64,000 nt of DNA from Lineus longissimus (taxonomy: Eukaryota; Nemertea; Pilidiophora; Heteronemertea; Lineidae). The translations under genes and the position numbers were made by a program. Of this stretch, positions 43,461 to 57,275 are shown piece by piece; position 1 is the stretch's first letter; each line of letters starts with the position of its first letter. Below the pieces are notes generated by a model. The model had not been told where the DNA came from, made no database searches, and saw only the letters and a program-made list of their open reading frames with translations. The stretch lies in assembly GCF_910592395.1 (NCBI RefSeq), contig NC_088309.1, positions 12,032,599 to 12,096,598 on the forward strand, given 5' to 3'.

Positions 43461-44277
43461 CCATCTTTTAATTCCATCCCAAATCTACATTAATCCACAC
43501 TGGAAATCCTCCTGTAATGAAGGCCATAATAGTTGACCAAATGTGTAGGCGCAAAGATTATCCTCAGGTTGATTTAGTGTCGACTTGTCAACCTAAGACC
43601 ACCGCAGTAAAAAGAGTGTCCTTCGGGCATAGTATGGTATAGTAGTTTGGGTGAATAACTTTAGACCAACCATTAATCTTTTCCTCCACTACTTTATGGA
43701 CAGCGGTGCAGCTTAGTTAGGGCATTATTTATATCATTCAATCTTACTGAGGCTGGAAGCTCTCGATGTAAACCTGATAGAGATATAAAGGCAATTAATA
43801 ATGTAAAACAATGTGACAGTCAAAATTAGACCTGTTTTGGAAGTATTAAAGGTGAACTGACACTTTTAACAATCGATCATTGCATTTTGCAAAAATGAAG
43901 ATGTAACTATTTTCTTCATTTATATGTTGCCTTAACATTGTCAAGAATCAGATTGTGAAGCATTGGTTTCTGATATATTCTGTATTGTATGACAGAGGAG
44001 TCTTTTGAGAACGAATAATTTGAATTCCTGCAATTACATGTAAACCGTGTACGTGGACCATGGTTCATAATGACAACTCTCACTTGAGCATGCAAGGTGA
44101 CATCTATCATCCTGGGGTGACATCCGCAAATAACGTCTTTACAATGTACGCATGGAAATATTATAAGATTATCATATTTCTGTGTTTGAAATTCATTGTG
44201 GGACTTTTGGTAAAAATTGACAAAAATTGCCTTTTAATTGGAATTTCTTGGAATTTCTTGAGATATATTGGGTTGTA

Positions 44278-44457
44278 ATACAGAAGACTCTCCATATAAG
44301 ACTCCCATGGAACTCACACGTGCAGTCCTTGTAATGGTGGTGTCCTGATGAGAGGTAAAATTTAATGAAAATGACCAATTTGAAACTAAAATCCCTGTCC
44401 CTAATAGAGAGAGTGTCCTGCTAAGATTGGTGTCCACTACGGGATATTCCATTGTAC
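44278..44457. mobile_element. MITE, TACAGTAGAACYTC family (degraded)
   Basis: It starts TACAGAAGACTCTCC and ends ATATTCCATTGTACA, with GGTGTCCTG and GAGTGTCCTGCTAAG inside. It is more diverged than the copy at 36672. A further fragment may lie at 44885-44965. Confidence 0.6.
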
Positions 44458-46565
44458 ATGTTGTACTACCCTTGTGTGTCTCAAGCTTTCTGAGGCCAGA
44501 GAAAATCAACCCATGCTATCTGGTGACACTCGGACAGTATTCTTACGAAGATTGATTAGCACTTCTGTGTGGGAGAGTTTCATCGGCAGATTTGATTTTT
44601 TTCTCAAATACATAATTGTCACTTCAACTTTAAAACACGATAATATCAACCTGTTGGACAGGAATTGAACACCAGCCCCAGGGAACATTGGATATTTGAT
44701 ATCTTGTATCTCCAATATCACATAGTGTTGCAGAATTATGTTATTTAACTTTACCCAGGCGTTATGAAATAACAGGTATCTGAAAGAAATTTGAAATATT
44801 GCCTGCAGATATAAAAGTCAATAATGATGCAATGCCGAATTACTTTGTCCGAAAATAAGCGAGCATTGATCAAATCTACACCCTCCGCACAGCCTCCCTA
44901 TTACAGACACCTTTCTATCAAGGACACATGAGCCAGTTCTTCTGAACACCGCTCAGTGAGGTTCTTGCCATTATTTATTTATCACCCTATTCAGATGTTG
45001 TCTGCAGGCATTCTACGGTTAGACCGCAGTTTACAACTCCCGACTGAGGAATTCAGAGTTGCTGGCATCTGAAATGTGTTGCTTCTTCGGCTCGTATTCT
45101 TGTTATTGTAACAAAACAAGAATTCCATCTTAGTTCCCTTTATCATATAAGTCTATACTGTTAACAACCAAATTTTGTCAGGCATTTTACTTTGTGGATT
45201 TCACTAATACAGACCTGCCTACCCTGTTCGATTTCGTGTATTTTGTATGATGAAAGTCCATGATCTTACGTTGTACAATACAACCGTGTCATTGTATGCC
45301 CCTTTGGAGGCTTAAAATACGATTTTATTTTCAAAACAATGAGACAAGACCACCATTGATTTTTTAAGCCTTTTAGCAGTTAAATTGTCAATGTTTGACC
45401 GCGATGCATCAAATACTGCGTGGGGTTGTGAATCTGAAATTTTGATATGATATTCCGGACAGTCGGGCAAGTAAATGGTGAAAAATAAACTGGTAGTTGA
45501 CCACGGAAATTTTTTGATAATCGACAAATTAGACAGACATTGATATTTCCACTCTTTTCAGCCAACTGGCAGAAAAATCTCAAAACACAAAATTACAAAA
45601 TATTAGCAAAATTATCAAAATTCGAAATTAATTTTTTCATCAAATAATTTCTTTATATCTGTAGACTTGCCACAACAAATATTTTTTCAATACCTCTCCA
45701 AATATGTACTTGAGAGTTAAAAACATGCACTCGTCTAATTGATAGGCCTGGACCCTCCAACATATGAATATTCATTAGTGGTCTTGTCTCCAATACGATT
45801 TCCAAAACTCAGTTTTGTGTTTTATTATTGTTACTTCCCGACTTCCCAGCCCAATCAATATGATTTTCAATAAATCCCATTCGGACAACCATACTGACAC
45901 AGCTTTGTTCCGATAGTTAGCATGCACTTACCGGCTTATTATATACTACACAGTTGTTTACACAGCGCAATCTTCAGGATATTTTTGGCAGGAACAAACT
46001 AGGGTGTTGTCTGCTCAATGTCCATGCACTGTGAAGTCAATGCTGATGTCTATTATGTTGTTTTACAATGTCTTATGCTTACCAACGATTAATAAATGTT
46101 TATATGTTAATTACCAAGCTGCTATCCTTTGGCTTTCTAACAATCCTTATAATAAGTATGCAATCCCAGCTTCGTTGTTTGTGTAGTCGGTCTGTAATTT
46201 CATTTGAATACTCACTCACATCGGAAGGATTGGAAAGGAGCCAAGATTATCGTCGCTGGGCTACATGTGAGTATTAGGCCGCTAATGTCGGCTGGCCCAT
46301 GCCAAGGTTGATGGAATCAACGGAGCATCGTCCTTGACTGGGGATGAGTTGGTTGGAAAAATGTTGAAGGCACATTCAACGACCATGTGTCAATATTCTC
46401 CCCAAAAATGCCTGTATTTCTTTGTAGAGTGTACATTCTTGACTCATCAGTTTTGCCCAAATTTAGAAAATACATTTTTGTACACTCAAAGGCCAACATT
46501 GTACACCTTTTTTCTTTCTGAAAAGTTGGTGCTTACCTCATTGTTCACCATAAAGCTACATGCAC

Positions 46566-47043
46566 TTAACCCTTTGAGTGCCAAAAGCATTGTTCGACGT
46601 TTTTAGAAACCCATCCGTAGAGTGCCAAAACCGTCGTTCGACGTTTGACATATTTCTTGAAGAGAATGTAAGATGGAGACAATATCCACACTCCTATGAC
46701 TAGCAGACGATCTATACCCCTGTTTGTGATGTCATCATGCGTACAGAATGAGCATGGCTGAGCCCAGGAATGGGCGTCTTGGCACTGATAAAGTTGCCGA
46801 AATTGCAGATGAGCAGAGCTACTGCAGAAAGTGTGAAATACTCTTATGTCAAGGGGAATGTTTCACCATCTACCACTCAGTAAAAAGGTACCATTGATGT
46901 TTGAAATGAAAGAGCTACAAAATAAGGTATATTACAGCGGTTTTATTGCTTAATTGAGCATTCTAGCATGGTTTACAAAACCCTTGCAAACCTGGCACAG
47001 GGCGGTATAAAGGCTTGTGCAAGGCTGGCAGTGAAAGGGTTAA
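46566..47043. mobile_element. piggyBac-type MITE with TTAA target duplication
   Basis: Both ends abut TTAA (46566-46569 and 47040-47043). Inverted termini are CCCTTTGAGTGCCA and TGGCAGTGAAAGGG. The left subterminal region has an internal direct repeat containing GTTCGACGTTT twice. TTAA duplication with CCYT termini is the known signature of piggyBac elements. At 478 bp it has no transposase and depends on one in trans. Confidence 0.8.
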
Positions 47044-48188
47044 ATTAGAAAGAACCTACGAATTTTTTTAGACCGGGTAGGCAGGTCTGCTAATATTAAA
47101 CCTCAATCCACGAAAATTAAAATAGTATTTTGATTGGGAAAACTGAAAGAAATTTGCAGTCCGTCATAATAAGACTTGCAAAAGTGTAACTGTTTTCAAA
47201 CAAATTGCAAAAATAAAACTAGCACAAAAATTGAGTGGCTTGCAGTATATGATCTGTCAATATCAGCAGTGGTTTCATGCTTAACTTATAACAGTATATA
47301 CATGTAGTCACTCTGTCCGCAGGATATGTCATATTGCTCTCCAGCATGTCCAGTAAACTAACAAAAATGTCCTTGTGTTATAAATCTATCCTCAGGAGGT
47401 ACGAATGATTTAATTACCACCTCCTCACGATAACACCACAGTTATACTCCTTAGAACCACTTAATATTATGTATTCATATCGGCCTTTGAATCAACTTGA
47501 AATCTTGGATCAAAATTATGAAAATCCCAGTTGTTCTCCTTTGGGAAGTTCTTTCTTTGATCTATCAAACAATATTCACAGCTGCTCCAATGCCTAAGCA
47601 ACCATGATAGTTCAGTAATTGGACCAGGGGATAGCTAGGTAAAGAAGCCATTTGGAGAAAACCTGTGGTGATATCAATAGGATTTCATCGAATATAGAAA
47701 TTGAAATGGGAACAGTGTGCAGGAAAATGTTTTTTAATTTGTTTGAAAGAAAACGTGTCTAAGCAACAGTCCGTTTCATCTCTCTCTTTTACAAAGCATT
47801 ATCAGAGCTTTTGGTTTCAAATAGTTTGTTAATTTCCTGTAAAAGAACTTGAGAATAGCTCGAAGTGATCCCCTTTGCATGTTTGAATAAATGTTGGTGG
47901 TATCATGTAGGTCCCTGGAGAACTATTAAAGCAAACTGGTTGTTTCTTCGATTAACATTCACATGTCAACCATCTTATTTCCTTCATCTCAGGGGTATTT
48001 CAGTGACAGTTGAGAAAGTGCTGAAAGGAGTGTATGCATGTTTCAATTCATTCCATTCTGGAGGAAAATTTCATCCGAAAAAAAGCCTTAATTTCCTTGG
48101 TTGATCACTTTGGGGGTTAACTGTTCTTACTCTGGTGGTTGTTGTGGCTTGACTTCTTGTATGCAAGCCAGATACAAAAGTCATCCTG

Positions 48189-48288
48189 TGACCAGCTGTC
48201 ACGGCAAAACCAGGCGCATGTTGCTCTGAGCTTGGCAGGTTGAGACGGACTGGTTGTTCATTCACTGTTATCTGCCTTTTGTGAAATA
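48189..48288 (+). mobile_element. Diverged single arm of the 4282-4502 palindromic element
   Basis: GTGACCAGCTGTCAC...CAGGTTGAGACGGACT...GTTGTTCATT...CCTTTTGTGAAAT follows the left arm of the 4282 element along its whole length with scattered substitutions. The opposite arm is absent, so it is either a degraded copy or a non-palindromic ancestor. Confidence 0.65.
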
Positions 48289-49557
48289 TTGAGCTCATCA
48301 ATTTCTTCCATTATCTCCTGGTGTCATTGGGCTCATCATCTGTGCGACCTGCATCTCGATTTGCTGTGACGGATCGCAAATGTATTCGAGGACTGGACTC
48401 CTTTTATTGGAATCCTAGAAAACGAAACATTCGGTTGCATACTTAACAGTTTGTTGTCATCAAACTGTATCTTTCTGTTCCCTTCTTTAGGCCACCTCAC
48501 ACCCCAACTATAATGCTTTTGCTTTTAGGCCATTTCTAGTGCAACCTGAAACCTAATAGTGCATCCAATTTTTCCCAAGTTTTTGATTTACACACTTTTC
48601 AAGGTCATAATATTCAAAGTCTCTCATTAGTCCCTATTAGTTGCAGTCCCTATTAGTTATTTTAGTAGAGTCTCCATATCCGCAATTGTCCTTCAACTTT
48701 ATTTGTTCAATGATAAATTTTGCTAAATAAATTTGCCTACATCAATTTGATTCTTGACCTAAAATGTATCAGTTTTTATCACTGGGAACTCATGACAAAC
48801 TGTATGTTATACCTTTTTTAAAACTTTTCCATAAATGTATTGATATTATAGCTATATACAGCTACTGCCCTGTTTTGATATGTGCTAAGAAATGTATTTG
48901 GATACATGTACATTTAAATGTTTGCCACATTTTAAAAAATCTTAATTTATCAAAGGATTGGGGATGTTTAAAAGGTACACCTGCATTAAGTTGGGTTCTA
49001 CAAAATAGAATTTGCAAGCCTACAGCAATTTTTTGTGCAGCTGCAAGCTGCAGGCTAGTGATTCATTAAATTGGAAGAAAAAATATCACTATCTAAAATT
49101 CTCTGAACAGTTCCAACAGTATTATCATAACTGGCCAACCTTGGATGTCACAGAGTTGTAAATCGCAAACACACATGGTATGGAGGAATTATACTTCATC
49201 AATTAGCTGACCTTTGCATGAAGTCCCACAATAACTGAAGAAATAGAGTCACTAAAAACTGACAGGAGATATTTCAAGCAATTCAAAATGGGACATGATA
49301 ATGCCTATAGTGTTGAAATAAAAATAGTAATGATTTAAAATTAGAATCAGAATTAGAAGTAAAAAATGTTAGAGGTCATCACAGTCCCATAATATCAAAA
49401 ATGAATGTAACATTTACATGTTTTCACGGATAAAGAAACCACGGAACTATAAAAAAAAACATACAAACCTTGTTCTTGTAATCCAACTGAATATCAAATT
49501 ATTGATATTATCCATTATTCATGAATAGAAGTCAAATTGCCCAGTTTGTCTAAGTTA

Positions 49558-50177
49558 TCAAGTTTTCTCCCACGTTCTCCTGAGGCTGTCAATGAGGGGT
49601 GCTTGCCACCGCTCTTCTAACTCTTGTTCTAGTCGACAGGTTGTGGATAGCTTGTCATCATTGAAGTTGTGTTTATCATGGGAGCATTGATTGTTGCCAG
49701 TGGTGTTGAGGTGGGGAGCATTTAGTAATGTGTTTTGGTTGTTGTTGTCGGCCCATTTCAGTTTCTCTATTGATAACTGGTGTAAAAGGTGTACATGTAT
49801 GTACAATTGAAATTGCACTCACCTTTTCAAGATGAATCCCTTGTATTGATAATTTTGTTTGAAAATAGTTTCGTCGTCTAATGTAAGACCGCTTCATTGA
49901 TTCCCACAAAATCAACACAAAAGCTAAGCTGGATCATGACATCACCATGACCATGTAAACATTTTGAATGACATTGAAGGACCATGTGCATCTCACCCGT
50001 TTCTTGAATACTTAGAAACGGTCTTAGATCGGTGAAACTAGAGTATTTAGTTTTACTTTGGTCAAATAGAACCATCTCTGACAGGATGATTGTGTCCAAG
50101 CCAAATTTGTTACAGGATTTTAAAAAAGCTGATGCAGTGCTCATCATGGTTACAACTTGGATTCTGACAAACTTCAT
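49558..50177 (-). CDS. Possible three-exon 3' part of an unidentified minus-strand gene
   Basis: Three open blocks join in phase through good splice sites on the minus strand. The first is 50177-49997 (after TATTTCAACAG, before GTGAGA), the second 49923-49823 (after CCAGCTTAG, before GTGAGT), the third 49776-49558 (after TTTTACACCAG, ending in TGA). Together they give about 167 residues. The first exon may begin with an initiator ATG or continue from an upstream exon I could not find. The predicted peptide has a basic stretch (SYIRRRNYFQ), an Asn-rich middle and a charged end (LEQELEERW). I do not recognise the family. Open blocks of this size occur by chance, so this is a tentative model; no poly(A) signal is evident nearby. 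Confidence 0.25.
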
Positions 50178-52254
50178 CTGTTGAAATATTTATTGATTTG
50201 AAAGCTGAGCATCAACTAAGACATTACATGTCACTCTGTAAACATTATTGGGCAACTTGTATTGTAGGAGGAAACCTACGCTGTCAGAAAGAGCACCACT
50301 CTGACTACTCGTCTGTTTCATCTCTTCGGTCTAGCACCAATTAAGGTGTCATGACCAACTGGGCTAGGACACCAAGAATTGACCACCAATTGACAAGAAA
50401 CTGCTTGAGCATGTTGAGTTGGCATATTCCGTTTGGTGTAGAAATATTCTGCTGTAACGTTTTCCTTCATTTCAAGTCAACTCTTTATTCAAAAATACCT
50501 TTTAATGATGAATTCTTTAAATCAGTTATTCCACATATCATATGATAACGCTCAACTGGAAATCACCGCCTTTTTACCTACCTCCAAGGTAACAAATGTA
50601 CCTTAGGCTGTCAAAGCTTTGTAGCCTAGTCATTTATTCGGGGATCATACAGAGAAATTTATCAAGTGCTGCTCAGAAGTTGAGATATTCTTTGATGTTT
50701 GTTGGAACTCTTGAAATGTATCCCTAAAACTCCAGCAGGGGATTGGTGTACGAGTTGAATGCTGTTCATGAAGCTAATCATTCACCTTTCAGCAACCATG
50801 CAGTTCATATCTTGAACATGTTGAAGTACATTTCACTCAGGTTACCATTTATTCAGATCAGTGCGGTTTGTTGAGTCTTACTTCCTACAAGACTGTTTTT
50901 TGATACTTTAAAAATATATTCAATGCTTCATGTTGCTAGATGCTGCAGTGTCTTCCATTTTACATGTTTTTAAGCTGAAAATATGTTTTAACAGGCGAAA
51001 GTTTTCATATGGACAAAGTTGCTTGTAGCAGAAGCCAGCAGATGTTGATTTGAGATACAAGTACAAAGTCGATTGCCTCTGGCTTGTCAGGAGGTTTTAG
51101 TTGAATGACATTTCTGATTGATCCGTGATGTGTTGAGGACATTTTGCATCATCAGGTCAGCAAAAGACATTGTGTATCAAAGTAATACTAAAGCAGAGAG
51201 CCAGACAATAACAGAAGAATAGATGACAAACATAAAAGGGACACTTTTTAGCCATCTTGTATAACTTTAAAGGAACTTTCGCTTTCACTAATTACTAAGT
51301 GCATTTTGGCTAGTTGGCTTGGAATGGGGCTATAAAATCAGATAGTGCTTAGCCAAAGTGAGTTAGACATCTCACGTTTGGCCAAAGAAATTCAGAGTAG
51401 CTTAGCCACAGTGACAAAAGGAACTTTTGGTCCAGCAGAGCCGTGCGGAACTACTATCAGCAATCTTGTCATGACCATCAATAGTTTTATTTAAATGATG
51501 TACATTTCCAATTATGTCTTAATATCAAACATGGGTGCAAGAAATACTGTTTTAAAAAACACACATTCTGTTCTGCTGGAGATGTCTCCTCCAAAATAGT
51601 AATGAAGATGATTTCAACTTGCGGCTTTTGAATATGATGCTTGCGGAATGTAATAGATTATTTTCAACACTTTCAGTGCCCAAGTTTCACCCCCTTTTCA
51701 GACCCCCAGGGAAATTTTTTTATCAGAGATAGCTCGCTAAGTGTTTTTTTTGCAATAGCTTGCCAAAGACCAGAGCTCGCTTAAACATGTCAAAATCAAC
51801 AGAGAAAAGATTGCTATTTCCCCTAAAAAAATTAGATTGTGAATCTGTTAATTTGATCCCGACCACCTGCATGGCATGTTTTGTGTCTGATCACCCAATT
51901 GATTCTGCTCCGTCCACAGGCACAGTTCTGATTGCTCAATCTTGTTCCATTGCTTTCAGCTTGTTTGCAAATGTTAACCCTGTCTTTGGTTCCTGTGCAA
52001 CGGCCATCCCGATATACGCCAATATAGATGGAACTCTTCCATATGAAAGGTGTCCATATATGGATATTTCGTTCTTTGTCTTTTTTGTTGAGATGTTCAG
52101 ACAGATTAGACATCATCAATATCCATTTCTTTATTTCTTTATATCATATTCAATTAAAAGTGTCATTGACCCTTTGAATCATGTCACAGTTTGGCAATAA
52201 TGCATTAATGCAGTACATGTACATGTATATGAGGCTTATAATTGGACCTCTAGC

Positions 52255-52907
52255 TGTAAACGCTTTCTGGAGGGTATGAGCAGAAGCGTCCTGGATACAG
52301 GATATCTAGAAGACCTGCTGCCGTAGACCGGCTGAACTTGCAATGAGACCAGTTACGGGCAGAAGATGAAGCCGGAAGATCAGAGTATTAATTAACAAGT
52401 TTATTGTGCTCACAATTACAATCAGTTAATCCTGGGTGAGTGGCAACAGAGAGAGAGAGTGTGTCCCCACAACCACCGCTTAAGTAATCAGGAGCCGAGC
52501 TACGAGTCCAGAGTCCGGCATTATTATTATTATGAAAGGTTGTTAATTAAAGAACTGCCGAGGCCATCTGATATGAGGGGGTCCAGCAAGAACTGACCAA
52601 GTCAGGTGCCCCCCTCTGGTGGACATATACCAGCGGAAAGCCGTGATTGGACACCCACGTATCAGGTGTCCACGACCTGGACGCTAAGCAGTACTTTTAC
52701 GAGAGAAACTAACTAGCTATCCCTTTAAGACATGACTTTCGAAACTTTGTTTATTAGACTCAGAACGTGTGACTCTAACTTTTGACCAGTGAGGTGCGAA
52801 ACAAAGGCAAACAGCTTACCAAATTAAGATAAAGCCAGTCCCTATCTGTTTTACAAATTAACCCTATGAATACCGTGAAGCTTATAGTTTCAGGACTTCA
52901 CGTTACA
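52255..52907 (-). mobile_element. Putative solo LTR-like block
   Basis: On the minus strand the block starts TGTAACGTGAAGTCC and ends GAAAGCGTTTACA, so it has TGT...ACA ends. It contains a polyadenylation signal in GAGCACAATAAACTTG followed by a unique tail, as expected for the R/U5 part of a long terminal repeat. Its length (653 bp) and higher GC content set it apart from its surroundings. No flanking target duplication matches (CTAGC versus TGTAC) and there is no adjacent primer-binding site or pol sequence, so the assignment is tentative. Confidence 0.35.
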
Positions 52908-55384
52908 TGTACCCTTAGTCCCTTTCATTAGTTTTCCAATAGTCTACCACTGATCACAAACAAGTGAGCAAAAGGTTATTATTGCTTGGAAATTAATAAT
53001 CATCATATTATGGACAAATTGCTAATTCCATATGGGCACAAGCTATACAGGAGATATTTGGTTCGTATTGGCGCATTTGATTGGAAAAACTTCACTAAAA
53101 ATGCACTAATTGGGCACAGCATTTTTTTCTCGAAAAAGGGCACTTTTGCCAGTTTATATTAGGAAGACACACTGCATATTCAAATTGATGGAGAATAAGT
53201 GATTATTGTCTCAGTATTCAACAGGATGATGAAAAAAGATAACACTGAAGTTCCCAAAGATCAAACGTCCGATTTACAGTAATCATATGCTAAAGCTGTC
53301 TTCAAATGAATAGTCGGTCCTCATTTCCATTTATTAGGGGCAGTCTTGTTTCCTCAAATGAATTTTTTGTGGTTTCCATCTTGACCCTCAATTTTCTACA
53401 TTGTTCAGCTTTTGGACAACGTGGCGTCAAGACCTTAGTAGAGAATGCATTTACGGTCTGAGTTGCACCTCAAACTCGAGCACATTTTACATAGATAAAG
53501 GGCATGGATTTCTTCAGAGGTGTGTTTACCAGAGGCTATTAGGCTAAGATATCTTTGGAAAATCTGGATCGGACCCTGACAAGGAATGATTTACTGTTGA
53601 CTTTCTTTGATAACGTGCTATAGTCCATGTATTTATTCAGTGCACGTTCTTAAGCCATCCGGAAAACATTGTAATGTCCCCACCTCAGGAAACGTTACAA
53701 ATCTGAATGAATTTAGTCACCTCATGCAAAGAATGTCCACAGTGAGCTTGAACAGTCCGAGGTTCTAATGATAGACAACCAGTTGCCAATCTAGTGAATG
53801 AATAAACCCAATCTGGCTGATCATACAGCCATAGGTGTCAGTTTGTAATCACAGCCGTAATTACTCCCTTTATTTGGCGATGCCGCCTTATCTCTTCATC
53901 ATGCAGACTGCGATCAATATCAGCATGAGGAGTTTTTTATGGTAGCATATTATTGTACAAGGGCCATGCTCTCGGTAAAGGCCCAGTTATCTTTTTTGTT
54001 CATTGATCTCAACGCAGGTGTTTTGTATAAGTAGATCGGTTGCAAGGACACATAGTATTTTTTAAGTGGCTCCCAACGAAAGAAACTATTCTTGGCCACA
54101 TTTCATTTGAAATCATTGATATTGGTAATAAATTATTTATAGGTTATGCTACTGGGTCTAATTAGGCTGTTAGCTGCATAGTCCTTTGCACTTTAAATGA
54201 CTTAAACCATCGTCTTGCAGTTCAATAAGTAAAGTAAACTGAAACCCTGTTTGTTATTAACCTGTCAATTGTTTGCAAAATGTTTTTGAGGTCAAAAATG
54301 TTGCATGGAGGTTTTTTTTCTTTCTTAAATAGCATCTTTGACTCGCAAAATCATCTGCTTCAAATATATCCACCCATTGGCAGTCGTGAATATTTTTGCC
54401 ACTGTGGCACTTTTTTGTTCTACATTGTTTAAGAATATGAATTAATATCATTTATACAACATTCATTTAAAGCGGTAGTTTGTCACTCGGGTGCCTATTG
54501 TGGATGATTTATTCTTCACTGAATGCTGGATTAGTACCCAGATACCCACTAGAAACTGATCTCATCGTAATGGCCCATAACCCAGTGTCTCTCCGGATGT
54601 CATATATTAGAAATGTGCATATCAGATTCCATGGGAAACGAAGTGTAAACGCTGTGACCTTTGGCTGGCTCTATCAAAACAAGAACGCCAACGCATACGC
54701 CCGCCGTTTAAAATGTATTACTATTTGCAGTCTTTGTGATTTGGAATGAAACAGTACGTTATGTGTTGTTATCAAAGCTAGTATCGCTGCTTTTATGCTA
54801 GATTACTAACAAGAATTCGTCTTTTATGATTTATGTGTTTGTGCACATGGGAGGGCCCATAGGACATCTCATCGTCACCAAGCACTCAAGCAGACACTCG
54901 ATCTTTGCATTTGGATTATTCTTAGATCTTAAAATTATCTGTCTCTCGTAAATAGTCGTCTCGGCACCCGTGATGTTTCATTTTCATTACAGAGGCTTGC
55001 CGAGAAGACTTTCTAAACACTTTGTTCGATCTGTTTGTAGCAATATATCAAATGGCTACGGCTGGAAAAAAGATATATGTATATGACAAAAAGTATTCAT
55101 AGCTAGTTTAGCTTGGAGAAATAGAATCTGATACTATATCTGTTTTGCAGTCAGATGATTTGTTAACATAAGGCTTGTTGATAAAGGGATCTAAACAGCT
55201 GTAAAAAGGGGTAAACAGCAGTAAAAGAAGGGATAAACAGCATTAAAAAAATCGTTGAATCCCCAACATGACAAAAAGAAGTAGCTGGCACTGTCATTGG
55301 TCCACATCAAGAGATAAGGCAAAACAACCTATCAAAGGAGTGGGGCCATGATCCAGTAGTTAAAGTGCCAGGCTAACAAAAAAA

Positions 55385-55610
55385 GGAAAGTTTGCTTAAT
55401 AACTGTACAACTGGACTGTTGCAAAGCTCTTGACATCTATTTCCCAGCCTAACCAAGAAAGCTTTCTGAAGAAACCAATGAATGTATGTACTACACTTGG
55501 CCATTTTAGGCCCTTCCGAGAGTAGTACTGGTCGAGCTTCGAACCTACAGCCTTCTGGTTAAGAGTCTGATACTCTTCCACTGTGCCACCAAACTTCCTA
55601 ATCCATTAGG
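55385..55610 (-). mobile_element. tRNA-derived SINE
   Basis: On the minus strand the head TTGGTGGCACAGTGGAAGAG contains a canonical A-box-like TGGCACAGTGG, followed by a B-box GGTTCGAAGCT (plus about 55534-55544). A separate tRNA-like head on the plus strand (GGGGCCATGATCCAGTAGTT, about 55341) suggests two SINE fragments meeting tail to tail. Confidence 0.65.
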
Positions 55611-56555
55611 ACAATCTGGGTTCAATACTTTACTTTGACATATCACATTACTTGAGAGTTTTTGCACATCGTTTTTATTGTCCTGTCCTTGAATAAGATG
55701 GAAAACTGGATTCCATGTTATAGAATTAGTTTCTACATATATCGTGTATTTATCAGGAATAATAAAAATCAAAAGTGGGCTGTAGCTTGTTGATGGCAAA
55801 GTTAGAGTCTTTAGGCCGATAAACCCAATTGATGCCCAACCATAGTAGCACTCAACTAAAATTCGATCAAAAATGTCAAATTCACGTGGGCTGCATTGAC
55901 AGAATCAGAAATTACATTCCCCATTCTGCTAACATGTGAATTACACAACTCATAAAATTAATAATACCTTGCGACTTCCTCTTCGAGCTATTGCCTCGGA
56001 GAATAGCAATTAGAGATTCTCTGCTATTCTGGTCGATTATGGCAACAAAATAACAATGGAGCATAGCCATTAAACCAAATTAGCAGGTCAGAAGATGATC
56101 CTGTTGTGTAGTGCTGGAAAGATCTTCCATCTCAACAAAAAAACATGATTTGTTGACAGCAGGAGCTGGGTGAATGTGCTCTGCCAACGAGCTAATTCTG
56201 TTGCTGTGACTCACAATTTAGCTATGACAGCATGTCATGCAATAGGAAAGTGATGGTGATTGTCAATATTGTCATGGCTTAAGGAATTGATACTGCACTG
56301 GAGGTCTTTGTTAAATTGTCTCACCAAAACGCGAGGGAAGGGCTAAAATGTAGACCAAAACTGAGGGGTAGCTGAGGTTTTGGCAAACATTTTAGCTCTA
56401 CTCGAGCGATTTGGAGAGACAATCAATACAGACAGTGAGGTATCAATTTCTATCCTAAAACATCTCAAATTAAATAGCGTATGATGTGACAAGGGTTCGT
56501 TGGCACATGTCATGTATTTCATTAATGCACCTTGTAAATTTTGTTGGTCGAATAA

Positions 56556-56586
56556 ATATTCATATTCATTCATATTCATATTCATG
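56556..56586. repeat. TATTCA short tandem repeat
   Basis: Interrupted copies of CATATTCAT lie head to tail, ending in TTCATGG. Confidence 0.7.
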
Positions 56587-57230
56587 GTGCATTTACACAC
56601 TTAAGTGTAGTTTATTCTAAATCCAGATATTGAGAATATGTCACGAAGTCGCAGAAATAGAAATCCATCATTTAAAAGGTGGCTGAGGATCTCCATTGAT
56701 GGATTCGCAGTGAGTGTTTTTAAGCAAAGAGGGTACCCTTAAGGGCATCATTTGGGAAAACGGTGCTGTTTAGGCTACTGATAGCATGACAGAATTTGCA
56801 GGCAATCGGGGAAAAGTGTATCAACAGCTATTGCCTCAGATGCCTCTAAATAATTTCTCACCCTGGTGTAGAATTGTGTGAAATTGAGAAGATGGCCTCT
56901 TCTCCTGGTGTAGAAGTGTATCTGCTCACTTTGACTCAATAAACTAAACTGTAGTATGAATACATTACTTTGTCTTTTCTTTTCTTTTCTACAAGACCTC
57001 TTTTTGTGGTTATCTAAATCACCTATCGACAGGACATTTGCTGGCGGAGCTACTGTATTGGGGAAATGTCATTTGCACCTCAGTTCTCTTGTGGTTGATG
57101 TATATCTCACCAAATCTGTTCTGTGGTCATTTCTGAATAATGCAGATTATACCTTTAGGTAAGATTTGTATGTGAATGAGTCTTGGTGCCTCAGGTGGAC
57201 ACTGAGGATTGGATTGTTATAAAGCAGTTT

Positions 57231-57275
57231 AGCTTATAACATCATGTTGACATGCTGTTTCATGTACATATGATT
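57231..57275. mobile_element. Fragment of the 13824-13940 MITE family
   Basis: GCTTATAACATCATGTTGAC and the following CATG...TTTCATGTACAT match the left-central part of the palindrome at 13824-13940 almost base for base. The right arm is missing. Confidence 0.6.

Larger units (their letters stand above)
36113..49557. other. Long gene-poor region with dispersed repeats
   Basis: No coding exon is supported here. The frame at 41272-41688 (138 residues) starts at a good acceptor-like TTTTTTCTTAG and has a GTGAGT at 41552, but its content is unfamiliar and I do not call it a gene. Identified repeats are annotated separately: MITEs (36672, 44278, 46566), a hairpin (37024), a tandem duplication (38290), an inverted-repeat element (40632), a SINE (42540), a module-family fragment (43290-43460) and a solo palindrome arm (48189). 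The remainder is AT-rich and featureless to my reading. Confidence 0.5.

Noticed and set aside
51760-52200. 146-codon plus frame and a 95-codon antisense frame
   Set aside because: Both strands are open over the same span, content is unfamiliar and there are no supporting splice sites or neighbours.
55501-55600. tRNA gene on the minus strand
   Set aside because: A- and B-boxes are present but the acceptor and anticodon arms do not pair properly; best read as a SINE head.
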